This document shows, piece after piece, positions 15,172 to 24,812 of a DNA stretch of 36,680 nucleotides. The notes under the pieces are model-generated. The model had not been told where the DNA came from. It saw only the letters and a program-made list of their open reading frames with translations, and ran no database searches. This stretch comes from Desulfocapsaceae bacterium. Its GTDB lineage: Bacteria; Desulfobacterota; Desulfobulbia; Desulfobulbales; Desulfocapsaceae. Numbering within the stretch: the stretch's first letter is position 1; the number at the start of each line of letters is the position of its first letter. Where the stretch lies: assembly GCA_028697885.1 (NCBI GenBank), contig JAQVER010000039.1, positions 1 to 36,680 of the forward strand, written 5' to 3'. The position numbers and the translations under genes are program-made.

Positions 15172-15966
15172 ATGTTGAAAACGCTACTACATGTCAATGA
15201 AGATCTGGCCTCAAGCATTGCTCTTCGCTATACGGCCTACCTTAATCAATTTGTTCCCCTCTCTCTTTTTATCTCTCATGTGGAGACACCGGATGAGAAA
15301 GAGCAGGATGAAACCGGCTGGGTTCGCCATACCTGGGAGGAAAGCGTTGTCTTCAACGGTAAAAGGCTTATTGAACGCATGCTGCGGACAGAAAATATTG
15401 ACTGTCCATTAGCCGGCCGACCAACGGTCTTTGTGGGAGAGAAGGATAAGGAAATTGCCTATGAGTTACGTAACGGTTTATATAATCTTTTTATCGAAGG
15501 ATACCTGAATACCGCTGATCCAGATCAATTCTATGAACTCATCAGTTCACCCCTTTATAGCAATACATCCTGTCCTGTACTGGTGGTAAAGAATCTCTCC
15601 ATAAATAAAAAATGTGCCATATTCTGCGCAGACGGTGTTAATCCAAAAGTACTGGTTGAAAAGAGCATGGCAATCCTCGGCGATTCAACCTTCAGCTTTG
15701 ATATTGTTCATTTTAAATTTAATGAAAACGAAAATTTAATCACACTAGACAAGGAGGATGGCGGCAGTTGTCTACGAGAGGTCGAATCCCTGTTGGCCCA
15801 GCATGATAAATCAGTTGAGAAGGTCATTGTTCTGTCAGGAACACCGGAAAAGGTTGGAGACTACCTTAAAGAATATGCGCTTGTGGTCTCGACCTTGCCA
15901 ACAAGAAAGAGCATGACAATGTACGTACTGGCAAATTCACTGGCATCGGTTCTCATGGTTCATTGA
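15172..15966 (+). CDS. Divergent universal-stress-protein-like protein
   Basis: A 264-residue cytoplasmic protein starting at ATG 15172, with AGGTG upstream. It opens with MLKTLLHVNEDLASSIALRY, like a Usp beta1-alpha1, has LFISHVE as beta2, and at about residues 138-152 reads YSNTSCPVLVVKN, the typical last strand of a Usp domain. A second, poorly conserved half (about 155-264, KKCAIFCADGVNPKVLVEKS and following) may be a degenerate second Usp domain. I do not see a clear G-2x-G-9x-G nucleotide motif in either half. It is the last gene of the tauE set, 116 bases after the receiver gene, with no promoter or terminator found in the gap. The family call is moderate, by pattern only. Confidence 0.62.
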   Translation: MLKTLLHVNEDLASSIALRYTAYLNQFVPLSLFISHVETPDEKEQDETGWVRHTWEESVVFNGKRLIERMLRTENIDCPLAGRPTVFVGEKDKEIAYELRNGLYNLFIEGYLNTADPDQFYELISSPLYSNTSCPVLVVKNLSINKKCAIFCADGVNPKVLVEKSMAILGDSTFSFDIVHFKFNENENLITLDKEDGGSCLREVESLLAQHDKSVEKVIVLSGTPEKVGDYLKEYALVVSTLPTRKSMTMYVLANSLASVLMVH

Positions 15967-15971
15967 ACCAT
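15955..15971 (+). repeat. Perfect palindrome over the stop codon of the USP-like gene
   Basis: ATGGTTCATTGAACCAT reads the same on both strands around a central T and spans the TGA stop. A run of seven T lies about 10 bases further on. It could be a weak terminator or a binding site; the core resembles the dyads near 9693 but with different spacing. Confidence 0.4.
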
Positions 15972-16318
15972 AAATTCAATCATATTTTTTTCGCGAGAAA
16001 AGATAACAATAGGGAGAGTGTTTGCACGACATAAAAAAAACGACTGTAGTAATCTCTTGCAAAATGTTTCAGAAGAAAGATTAGTTGTTCAACGCTAAGG
16101 TACTGCCAGCTCTCTAACAAAGAACAACGCGAATATCACCAGCCATTCCCCTCACTCTCTTTTTCCATCAAGAAGTAGAAGAACACTCCCGGCGCCTGAG
16201 CCCGTATCAACAATCACTGCTGTCTCATAAATAAGGCACAATAACAAATGGCCAGAAGAGCCTCTTGTGGCATAATGCGCTTCACGAAAACATCAACGAT
16301 AACAAGGGGATCTGATCC
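15967..16318. other. Gene-free stretch between the tauE set and the IS remnant
   Basis: No coding frame with domain content is visible. The T-run near 15982 may end the upstream transcript. The left end of the decayed insertion sequence must lie somewhere in the last 100 bases, but I cannot identify a terminal inverted repeat or a target duplication. An imperfect inverted repeat (GCCAGAAGAG / CTCTTGTGGC) occurs at about 16250-16271. Confidence 0.4.
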
Positions 16319-16862
16319 ATGGCGTATTATAACACAATTCTTAATCAGATTACTGCAATTATTCCGAGACATGAATTTGATTCCTTGTCAGAACAGCATC
16401 ACTCCGGTCAGAAATCCTGCTCTTTCAATCGCTGGAGTCAGTTCATGCCAATGATCATCGGTCAATTATCCGGTCGAAAAAGCCTGAGAGATATCACCGA
16501 TAATCTCAAGGCACAGCACCCCAAATTGTATCATCTTGGAATCAAGAGAACTTCCAGGGCAACGCTTGCAAGAGTTAATGAAAAACAGCCCAGTTCTCTC
16601 TACGAATCACTTTTTTTATCAACTTCTCGGCAGATGTAACAAGATTATTGCCCCACACCATAAATTTTGATTTAATAACAAGCTGTATCTTCTTGATACG
16701 ACAACTATTGATCTATGCCTGTCTGTAGTTCCTTGGGCCAAATTCCGTAAGACAAAGGATGCTATCAAGTTGCACATGGCGATCGATGCTGATGGTTATC
16801 TCCCCACTTTTATGGATATGACCGACTGAAAAGGCCATGAATCTCTACAAATGCACTAAGAA
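16319..16862 (+). pseudogene. Decayed IS4-family transposase (DUF4372-type N-terminus), frameshifted and truncated
   Basis: ATG 16319, with AAGGGGA upstream, opens a frame typical of IS4-family transposases with a DUF4372 head: MAYYNTILNQITAIIPRHEF, then RWSQFMPMIIGQLSGRKSLR and PKLYHLGIKR. The match breaks at about 16612-16620 near a T-run and resumes in another frame as GRCNKIIAPHHKF, stop, NNKLYLLDTTTIDLCLSVVP, then FRKTKDAIKLHMAIDADGYL and MDMTD, stop. There is thus at least one frameshift and two in-frame stops; only the first DDE aspartate region remains and the C-terminal two thirds are missing. It cannot be active. It lies at the junction between the signalling island and the minus-strand housekeeping genes. 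Confidence 0.88.
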
Positions 16863-16913
16863 ACTGACGAACTAGCCAGTCCCAAGACCAGCGTAAAAAC
16901 AAAGGAAAAATTT

Positions 16914-18332
16914 TTATACGTCCAACTGACAGAGAAACTGGCGATCAGTCATCAGATCCAGACCGTTGAGAAAACGTTCAATGGATTCGGCAGCAACCTT
17001 GCCCTGAAAAACAGCTTTAGCAGCTGTCTGCGGCCCCAGAACATCATCACCACCGGCAAAGATCCAGTCAACTGAAGTCTGCAGGGTAAGGGGATCGGTT
17101 TCGTAGGTGCCCCACTTGGTCACCTTAAACTCGACGCCGTGGTCAGCAGTATGATCAACATTCTGGCTGATAGCAGGAATAAGGGAATCTGCTTTAATGA
17201 CAAAATTAGACTTCTCTTGAACTACAGGCCTTCTTCTTCCTGAAGAATCAGGCTCCCCAAGTTCCATACGTACGCACTCTACACCAACAAGCTTTCCGTT
17301 TTCGGAAAGAATCTTCACCGGGGCTGCCAGCATCTCAATACGAACACCTTCTTCCTCAAGATGATGCACTTCAGCGAGTGAAGCCGGCATTTCATCCTTG
17401 GAACGGCGATAGAGGATAAAAACATCAGAAGAGCCAAGGCGCAGGGCCGTGCGGGCGACATCAATGGCAACATTCCCGCCACCGACCACCACCACCTTTT
17501 TGCCAAGATCTATTGTTTCCCCAAGATTGATTCGACGCAGATAATCAACACCGTGCATTACCCCTTCGGTTTTCTCCTCATTTTCAAGACCCAATTTTCG
17601 ACTGGCATGAGCCCCAACCCCGAGAAAAACAGCATCAAAACCCTCATTTTTGAGGTCAGCCAAGCTCTTATCTTTACCGATCGTCACCCCTTTAACAATG
17701 GTCACGCCACAACTCTTCAACGCAGCAAACTCGGCCTGAATAATATCACGAGGCAAGCGAAAGGCTGGAATGCCAACGGTTAACATTCCACCAAACTCAG
17801 AAAGACTTTCAAAAACCGTGCAAGATACACCCTTATGGGACAGATAATAGGCAACAGACATTCCGGCAGGACCGGAGCCAACGATGGCGACTTTCTTACC
17901 CGTCGGCAAGGCACACTCAGTGTGCATATTCTTGTTATTGGCAACCATCGCGTCAACAACAAATCGCTCCAGCATACCGATGGCAACTGCTTGTCCTTTC
18001 CCTTTCCCTCTGATGCAGGAGCCTTCACACTGGAACTCATGGGGACAGACACGAGAACAGACTGCCGGCATGGAGGAAGTCTCCCTGATCTTCCAATATG
18101 CCTGTTCAAACTCTCCCTCACGTAATAGAGATATGAAACCAGGGATATCATTATGAATAGGGCAGCCATCACGGCAGGCAGGTTTTTTACACTGCAGACA
18201 TCGATTAGCCTCAAGGATTGCAGATTCTGGGGAGTAACCGGCCACAATTTCATTAAAATTAGTAACACGCTCGCCAACAGGCAACTCAACAGCCATCTGT
18301 CGGGCAATAGCCATACGGTCTTGTGGTTTCAT
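16914..18332 (-). CDS. gltA: NADPH-dependent glutamate synthase small-subunit-type flavoprotein (GltA / NfnB-SudA family)
   Basis: A 472-residue Fe-S flavoprotein. The N-terminal domain has two cysteine clusters for [4Fe-4S] centres: C45, C48, C53, C57 (CLQCKKPACRDGCP) and C92, C96, C102, C106. A FAD-binding motif, VGSGPAG, lies at 151-157, and an NAD(P)H-binding motif, VVVGGGNVAID, at 281-291. The length equals that of glutamate synthase small chains, archaeal-type GltA and the large subunit of NfnAB (NADH-dependent ferredoxin:NADP+ oxidoreductase, also called sulfide dehydrogenase). The partner NfnA/SudB subunit is not adjacent, so GltA or a stand-alone role is as likely as Nfn. It has its own start region after the atp terminator, with AGAGG upstream of ATG 18332. 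Its 3' end faces the IS remnant. Confidence 0.82.
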   Translation of the reverse strand: MKPQDRMAIARQMAVELPVGERVTNFNEIVAGYSPESAILEANRCLQCKKPACRDGCPIHNDIPGFISLLREGEFEQAYWKIRETSSMPAVCSRVCPHEFQCEGSCIRGKGKGQAVAIGMLERFVVDAMVANNKNMHTECALPTGKKVAIVGSGPAGMSVAYYLSHKGVSCTVFESLSEFGGMLTVGIPAFRLPRDIIQAEFAALKSCGVTIVKGVTIGKDKSLADLKNEGFDAVFLGVGAHASRKLGLENEEKTEGVMHGVDYLRRINLGETIDLGKKVVVVGGGNVAIDVARTALRLGSSDVFILYRRSKDEMPASLAEVHHLEEEGVRIEMLAAPVKILSENGKLVGVECVRMELGEPDSSGRRRPVVQEKSNFVIKADSLIPAISQNVDHTADHGVEFKVTKWGTYETDPLTLQTSVDWIFAGGDDVLGPQTAAKAVFQGKVAAESIERFLNGLDLMTDRQFLCQLDV

Positions 18333-18377
18333 ATTCCCTCTTTACTTGTCAATTCAGGTTTTGGTATTAATTGAAAA

Positions 18378-18396
18378 TTGTACATCTCAAGTACAA
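18378..18396 (-). promoter_or_regulatory. Dyad and possible promoter of the gltA-type gene
   Basis: TTGTAC (18378-18383) and GTACAA (18391-18396) form a perfect dyad with a 7-base centre, between the atp terminator and the start at 18332. On the minus strand TTGAGA overlaps it and TAATAC follows 15 bases on, a weak sigma-70-like pair. It may be an operator next to the -35 region. Confidence 0.35.
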
Positions 18397-18400
18397 CATT

Positions 18401-18441
18401 AAAAAAAAAAAGGCCGTCCCAATCAAGGACGGCCTTTTTTT
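18401..18441 (-). terminator. Bidirectional rho-independent terminator after atpC
   Basis: GGCCGTCC (18412-18419) and GGACGGCC (18427-18434) form a perfect 8-bp GC-rich stem with a 7-base loop. It is flanked by 11 A on the left and 7 T on the right, so it has a U-tract on either strand. On the minus strand it ends the atp operon 21 bases after the atpC stop. Confidence 0.95.
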
Positions 18442-18461
18442 ATCATTCTTCTTTCGAAGAA

Positions 18462-18875
18462 TCAAGTCATTTTAGAAACTTTCATACGCGCAAGGGCTCT
18501 CTGCAAAGCGGCCTCAGCACGAGTTCTATTTATTAAATCATCATGCTGACTAGCCTTGGCAAGACGCTGTTCGGCACGTTCTTTGGCCCTCATTGCCCTG
18601 TCAACGTCAATCTGTTTTCCATGCTCGGCACTTTCCACTAAAAAAGTGATCTTGTTATTGGAGACCTCACAGAAACCACCGCTGATCATAAGATTCTCAC
18701 GTTTCTTTCCCTGATCATAGGTCAACAACCCTATTCTAATTGTGGAAAGAAAAGGGGCATGATTGGCAAGAACACCAAAATCGCCTCCATACCCTGGTGC
18801 ATTGACGATATCGACATCTTCACTGACGACAGCGCCATTAGGAGTAACTACTTCAAGTCGTATTTGTTGAGCCAT
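18462..18875 (-). CDS. atpC: F1 ATP synthase epsilon subunit
   Basis: A 137-residue subunit with the N-terminal beta-sandwich ([36 protein letters not shown]) and the C-terminal two-helix region ([15 protein letters not shown] ... [14 protein letters not shown]) of AtpC. It belongs to the central stalk and can inhibit ATP hydrolysis through the C-terminal helices. The length is normal. GAGG lies eight bases before ATG 18875. It is the last gene of the operon and is separated from atpD by an unusual 130-base gap with a long hairpin; the terminator follows directly. Confidence 0.97.
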   Translation of the reverse strand: MAQQIRLEVVTPNGAVVSEDVDIVNAPGYGGDFGVLANHAPFLSTIRIGLLTYDQGKKRENLMISGGFCEVSNNKITFLVESAEHGKQIDVDRAMRAKERAEQRLAKASQHDDLINRTRAEAALQRALARMKVSKMT

Positions 18876-18941
18876 TAGATTGACCTCTTAAGCCGTTGTT
18901 CGAGAACAACTGTAACGTTTTACTGCCGTATCCGATATAAA

Positions 18942-18990
18942 AAACAATAAGGAACTAACCAAATATTATGTAGTTAGTTCAATATTGTTT
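18942..18990 (-). repeat. Long imperfect hairpin between atpD and atpC
   Basis: AAACAATA (18942-18949) plus GAACTAAC (18952-18959) pair with GTTAGTTC (18973-18980) plus TATTGTTT (18983-18990), giving a 16-bp stem broken by one 2x2 mismatch around a 13-base loop. No T-run follows. It may mark an RNA processing or stability element that sets the amount of atpC relative to atpD. Confidence 0.7.
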
Positions 18991-19005
18991 CATATCAGGA
19001 AGGAA

Positions 19006-20430
<1,425 letters not shown>

Positions 20431-20468
20431 TCACCCCTCCTCAAAGTCTTAAAATTGGTAATGGTCTA

Positions 20469-21344
20469 TTATCCCTTAAGGGCTTCAGCGCCACCAACGA
20501 TATCCATTAACTCACCGGTAACTGCAGCCTGACGAGCCTTATTATAAATCAGAGTCAGGTTATTTACTATATCACGACAGGCGGATGTGGCATTATCCAT
20601 GGCCGTCATCCGTGCTGCATGTTCACTGGCACCAACCTCCAGCATAGCGTGATACAAAATAACATTAAGATATAATGGCTGCATGACATCCATGATTTCC
20701 TCTGTAGAAGGCTCATAAATGTAATCACCACTAATCGCTTTTTTATCGCTAGCCTGTTCACTAGCCACCGGCTGCACCGGCAACATATCCTGGACAGCTG
20801 GCCTCTGAATTGCCACTGACTTGAAATGACCATACAGAACTTCAACCTTATCGGCTGCACCATTCACAAAATTTTCAGCAATATCCTGGGCAATTTCGCG
20901 CGCATGGAACATCTGGAAGGCAGCCATAATATCGGTATAAGACTTCCTGATTTTACCGGTCTTTTTAAAATATTGGTGGCCTTTTTTGCCTACACAGACG
21001 ATGCTGACTTTTTTCCCTTCCGCCTCATAGGCCTTTATCTTTTTCTCTGCAAGTTTATTAATATTTGCATTAAAAGATCCACAGAGCCCACGATCAGAAG
21101 TGACGATCACTATTTCAACAGTGGCAACATTTCTGACCTCCATCAACGGGAAGGAGCCAGTATTGGCACCACCGGAAAGATTGGACATCGCCTCTTCAAA
21201 CTTGGAAGAGTAAGGCCGGAAGGCCTCCATCTTCGACTGTGCGCCACGAAGCCTTGCAGACGCAACCATATTCATGGCTTTGGTAATCTGCGCCGTCTTC
21301 TTAACACCAGCAATCTTGTTTTTAACCTCTTTTAAACTTGCCAT
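20469..21344 (-). CDS. atpG: F1 ATP synthase gamma subunit
   Basis: A 291-residue central-stalk rotor subunit with the conserved terminal helices: N-terminal MASLKEVKNKIAGVKKTAQI and TKAMNMVASARLR, C-terminal RMTAMDNATSACRDIVNNL and ELMDIVGGAEAL. The central Rossmann-like part contains IVTSDRGLCGSFNANI. The length is usual. It follows atpA after 19 bases and precedes atpD by 44 bases, so it is translated from the same transcript. The ribosome site before ATG 21344 is weak. Confidence 0.97.
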   Translation of the reverse strand: MASLKEVKNKIAGVKKTAQITKAMNMVASARLRGAQSKMEAFRPYSSKFEEAMSNLSGGANTGSFPLMEVRNVATVEIVIVTSDRGLCGSFNANINKLAEKKIKAYEAEGKKVSIVCVGKKGHQYFKKTGKIRKSYTDIMAAFQMFHAREIAQDIAENFVNGAADKVEVLYGHFKSVAIQRPAVQDMLPVQPVASEQASDKKAISGDYIYEPSTEEIMDVMQPLYLNVILYHAMLEVGASEHAARMTAMDNATSACRDIVNNLTLIYNKARQAAVTGELMDIVGGAEALKG

Positions 21345-21363
21345 GGCAGGACTCTATCCTCTC

Positions 21364-22887
21364 TTAGTTGATACCTTTTGTTGCTTTGAAGGTTTCACCG
21401 AAACTGGTCAGAGCTTTATTAAGCTTGGCTTTGATCTCATCAGTAAAGACTTCCTGCGCCTTCAGATCAGCAAATATTGAAGGATCATTGGACTCAATAT
21501 AGTTAAACAACTCAGCTTCATAATCCCTAAGGGTATTAACTGGCAGGGAATCAAGGTATCCGTTGGCACCAGCATAAAGAATAACTACCTGCTTCTGCAT
21601 GGGCAGCGGCTGATACTGAGGTTGTTTCAATATCTCAACCAGTCGCTCACCCCGGGTCAACTGGGCCTGAGTAGCAGCATCAAGGTCAGAACCGAAGGCG
21701 GCGAAAGCAGCAAGCTCGCGATACTGGGCAAGATCAAGACGCAGAGTACCTGCAACCTGTTTCATAGCCTTTACCTGGGCAGAACCACCAACGCGGGAGA
21801 CGGAAAGTCCAACATTAATTGCTGGCCGCACACCGGCAAAAAAGAGATCCGGCTGCAGATAAACCTGTCCGTCAGTAATGGAAATAACGTTGGTCGGAAT
21901 AAATGCTGAAACGTCACCGGCCTGGGTTTCAATAATGGGAAGGGCGGTCAAGGAACCGGCTCCAAGCTCATCACTCAGTTTGGATGAACGCTCAAGCAAA
22001 CGGGAATGGTTAAAGAAAATATCACCAGGATATGCTTCACGGCCTGGTGGACGTCTGAGCAGGAGGGAAAGTTCACGATAAGCAACAGCCTGCTTGGAGA
22101 GATCATCATAGATAATCAGGGCATGCTCACCTTTATCCCGATAATACTCACCCATAGAGGTACCGGCAAAAGGAGCAACATACTGCATTGGCGCAGGATC
22201 AGAAGCACAGGCGGCAACAACCGTGGTGTAGGACATGGCACCATGCTTTCTCAGGGCCTCAACAACGAGAGCTACCGTTGATTTCTTCTGTCCAACAGCA
22301 ACATAGATACAATGAACACCGGTCTCTTTCTGGGCAATGATAGCATCAACGCAGAGAGCAGTCTTACCAATCTGACGGTCACCAATTACCAACTCACGTT
22401 GGCCCTTGCCAACCGGAGTCATGGCATCAACTGCCTTGGCACCGGTGTAACAGGGTTGATGTACACCTTTTCGGGCGATAACGCCTGGCGCAATTACCTC
22501 AATCTTGGAGGTCTCAGTGGTGTTGATTGGGCCCTGTCCATCAATAGGAAAGCCGATACCATCAACAACACGTCCTTCCATGGCCGGACCGACAGGAACC
22601 TCAGCAATCTTACCGGTACGCTTGACAAGATCTCCTTCCTTAATCCCCCTGACACTTCCAAGAACCGCGCAACCGACATTGTCTTCCTCAAGATTCAGGG
22701 CAAGACCCATAATGCCGCCAGGAAACTCAAGAAGCTCCATGGCCATACAGTTCTGAACGCCGTAAACACGGGCAATACCATCACCAACCGAGATAACGGT
22801 TCCGGTCTCATTCAGATCAATACTGGTTTCATACCCGCTAATCTGATCTTTAATAATCTGACTGATTTCTTCTGCTCTGATTTGCAT
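21364..22887 (-). CDS. atpA: F1 ATP synthase alpha subunit
   Basis: A 507-residue nucleotide-binding, non-catalytic subunit. It starts [16 protein letters not shown]; the P-loop reads GDRQIGKT (169-176, Lys175), where E. coli has [28 protein letters not shown] and the arginine-finger segment [13 protein letters not shown] are conserved. GGGGAGAG sits before ATG 22887, and only two bases separate it from the atpH stop. Its role is structural and regulatory in the alpha3beta3 head. The simultaneous P-loop changes in alpha (Ile) and beta (Cys) relative to E. coli may be lineage-typical. Confidence 0.98.
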   Translation of the reverse strand: MQIRAEEISQIIKDQISGYETSIDLNETGTVISVGDGIARVYGVQNCMAMELLEFPGGIMGLALNLEEDNVGCAVLGSVRGIKEGDLVKRTGKIAEVPVGPAMEGRVVDGIGFPIDGQGPINTTETSKIEVIAPGVIARKGVHQPCYTGAKAVDAMTPVGKGQRELVIGDRQIGKTALCVDAIIAQKETGVHCIYVAVGQKKSTVALVVEALRKHGAMSYTTVVAACASDPAPMQYVAPFAGTSMGEYYRDKGEHALIIYDDLSKQAVAYRELSLLLRRPPGREAYPGDIFFNHSRLLERSSKLSDELGAGSLTALPIIETQAGDVSAFIPTNVISITDGQVYLQPDLFFAGVRPAINVGLSVSRVGGSAQVKAMKQVAGTLRLDLAQYRELAAFAAFGSDLDAATQAQLTRGERLVEILKQPQYQPLPMQKQVVILYAGANGYLDSLPVNTLRDYEAELFNYIESNDPSIFADLKAQEVFTDEIKAKLNKALTSFGETFKATKGIN

Positions 22888-22889
22888 TT

Positions 22890-23435
22890 CTAGTCTCTCC
22901 CCTTTATGGAATCTTTTAAACTTGCAAGTTGTGTCCTGATACTGCCATCCAGCTCCAAATCCCCGACCTTGGCAATGATACCACCTATAATTGAAGGATC
23001 AACACTGGTAGTCAGTTCCACCTTCTTGCCAGTAAGCTTTTCTAATGCTGCTCTAACCTTGTCCTGCAATGCATCACTTAATTCAATAGCAGATACCACG
23101 CTGCCATGACTGACGTTCTTTTCATTGTCAACCATGGACTGATACTCTTCCGCCACCTCAGGCAGGATATCAGCTCGTTTTTTCTCCACCAGCAGGTTAA
23201 GAAAATTGGCCATGATCTTTTCAACACCCATGGACGCAATCATGCCAACCATTACCTTTTGACGTGTGTCAAGAGGATAGAGTGGGTTGGTAAGCGCATC
23301 AGCCACTTGCGGAAGTGAGACATATAATCCTGCAACTCCCTGAAGCGTTTCGTTATACTCCTCAAATTTTCCTTCTTCCTTGCCGACAGCAAAAAGTGCC
23401 TTGGCATATCTTCGTGCTAAGATTGTCTGTTTCAC
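22890..23435 (-). CDS. atpH: ATP synthase delta subunit (OSCP)
   Basis: A 181-residue peripheral-stalk subunit. The N-terminal helical domain begins [20 protein letters not shown] and the C-terminal part has the family signature [20 protein letters not shown]. It links the b/b' stalk to the top of the alpha3beta3 head. Its ATG overlaps the atpF stop by four bases (ATGA), indicating coupled translation, and atpA follows after two bases. Confidence 0.96.
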   Translation of the reverse strand: MKQTILARRYAKALFAVGKEEGKFEEYNETLQGVAGLYVSLPQVADALTNPLYPLDTRQKVMVGMIASMGVEKIMANFLNLLVEKKRADILPEVAEEYQSMVDNEKNVSHGSVVSAIELSDALQDKVRAALEKLTGKKVELTTSVDPSIIGGIIAKVGDLELDGSIRTQLASLKDSIKGRD

Positions 23436-24178
23436 TGGATGGCCCCTACCTTATCTAAGTAATCTTCCACAATCTTGACCTGATCGTCCGCGGTCAGATT
23501 CTTAATGATTAACGCCTCAGCCATAACCGCCGCCTTATCTGCAATTTCATTCTTCAACATACGCTTGGCCGCAGTGACCTCATTGGCAACCGCCATCTGA
23601 GCCTGACGCTTGATATCTTCAGCCATCTTCTCAGCGCGCTCAATAATCTTGACCTTTTCAATCTCGGCCTGGGCTATTGCTTTATCTACAATCTGCTCGA
23701 CATCTTTTTCAACAGAGGCAAGCTTGGCAGAAAATTCTTTATAAGAACGTTCTGCTTCTACCTTTTTGGCTTCAACGGCTTCAAGGTCATCCTTCACCTG
23801 CTTACGCCGACCTGAGAGGGCGGAACCAATTGGTTTTGCACCAAATTTTATTAAAATAATCATCAAGGCAACAAAGTTCATCACTCTGAGCCCCAAATCT
23901 TTCAACTTTTCAGGCGAAAGACTATTACGAACGGCGCCATGTGCTCCAGCCGCAGCGTGCTCAGCCGGCATTGCCGAATCATCGACAATTACTGGTTCTC
24001 CATGCTCAGCTACACCCGCATGACCATACTCTGCAGCAGCCTGTCCAGAATGAGCGTCCGGTACAGCCGCCCCTTCATGCACGGCTTCAGATGCCCAGAC
24101 ACTGCCCACAGCCAAGGTGAGCCAAAGCGCTGCTGCCAGCAGGGCGCTTTTTTTGGCTATTTGCGTCACCCTTTTCAT
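23432..24178 (-). CDS. atpF: ATP synthase b subunit with signal-peptide-like, histidine-rich N-terminal extension
   Basis: A 248-residue protein from ATG 24178, which has AAGGAG upstream; an earlier in-frame start at 24259 would overlap atpF' and has no such site. Residues 1-29 look like a signal peptide (SALLAAALWLTLAVGSVWA). Residues 30-90 are Ala/Gly/Glu-rich with six His (34, 43, 53, 59, 74, 80). The membrane helix is at about 95-112 (LGLRVMNFVALMIILIKF), followed by a long charged coiled coil (125-235) typical of the b subunit stalk. Canonical AtpF is about 156 residues, so the additional 90 residues are the oddity. Signal-like extensions are known in some deltaproteobacterial b subunits; the His-rich part would face the periplasm. 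Confidence 0.93.
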   Translation of the reverse strand: MKRVTQIAKKSALLAAALWLTLAVGSVWASEAVHEGAAVPDAHSGQAAAEYGHAGVAEHGEPVIVDDSAMPAEHAAAGAHGAVRNSLSPEKLKDLGLRVMNFVALMIILIKFGAKPIGSALSGRRKQVKDDLEAVEAKKVEAERSYKEFSAKLASVEKDVEQIVDKAIAQAEIEKVKIIERAEKMAEDIKRQAQMAVANEVTAAKRMLKNEIADKAAVMAEALIIKNLTADDQVKIVEDYLDKVGAIQ

Positions 24179-24179
24179 C

Positions 24180-24605
24180 TCAGAAACTCCTTCCCAGAAT
24201 TTTACTCGCCATGGCGGTTGCAAAACCATCCAGATTAGCTTGAAGCTCTTTTCCAGCATTCACAATCTGCACTTTCACATCTGCCAACTGCTGATCTTTT
24301 TCCGCATCAGCTTCTGCCTTGATCGCTGCGATCTTTTCATCACCTGCTGCCTGCGCACCTGCCCTGGCTGAATCCAACGCGCCCTTTGCCTTTCCTGATG
24401 CCAAGATCATTTTCTTATCTACTTCTTCTTGCCTGCGGCGAGCATTATCCTGAAGCTTGGCCACATCATCATGCATCTCCTGAAACTTGGTTGCACGATC
24501 ACGTAATATCTTACGCACAGGTTTATAAATAACTACATTCAGCAGAAACATTAAAACAAACATGTTTACCATCTGAATCACGAGGGTGATATCCATTGTA
24601 ATCAT
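24180..24605 (-). CDS. atpF': ATP synthase b' subunit
   Basis: A 141-residue stalk subunit: one N-terminal membrane helix (ITLVIQMVNMFVLMFLLNVVIY), then KPVRKILRDR and a charged coiled coil. It is the short b-type partner of AtpF, giving a b/b' heterodimer as in photosynthetic and many deltaproteobacterial enzymes. It is the first gene of the operon; GGAG lies nine bases before ATG 24605, with a good sigma-70 promoter upstream. The genes for the a and c subunits (atpB, atpE) are not in this window, so the complex is encoded at two loci. Confidence 0.93.
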   Translation of the reverse strand: MITMDITLVIQMVNMFVLMFLLNVVIYKPVRKILRDRATKFQEMHDDVAKLQDNARRRQEEVDKKMILASGKAKGALDSARAGAQAAGDEKIAAIKAEADAEKDQQLADVKVQIVNAGKELQANLDGFATAMASKILGRSF

Positions 24606-24682
24606 TTTTATACGCTCCTATTCAGCTAAGATACCTGAAAACTTCTTTTCAAAATGAATGGTGATTCACAATACGAAGGTCG

Positions 24683-24711
24683 GTTGTACATCATAAAATA
24701 AGGCATGTCAA
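24683..24711 (-). promoter_or_regulatory. Sigma-70 promoter of the atp operon
   Basis: On the minus strand a perfect -35 TTGACA (24711-24706) is followed after exactly 17 bases by TACAAC (24688-24683) as -10 (4 of 6 matches). The start would be near 24676, about 70 bases before atpF'. It lies in the gap after alaS, so the operon does not depend on alaS read-through. Confidence 0.7.
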
Positions 24712-24812
24712 CTTTTTTTGCATTGCATGTGTAATACGATTTTCTGCACAATAACAAGTAATTTATGCCTTTTTCTTCTTCATCTTCAAAAAATAAACCT
24801 TCAAAAAAATAC

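Noticed and set aside
16248..16454. 68-codon frame overlapping the transposase start
   Set aside because: The DUF4372-type frame starting at 16319 explains the region; this one is a shadow.
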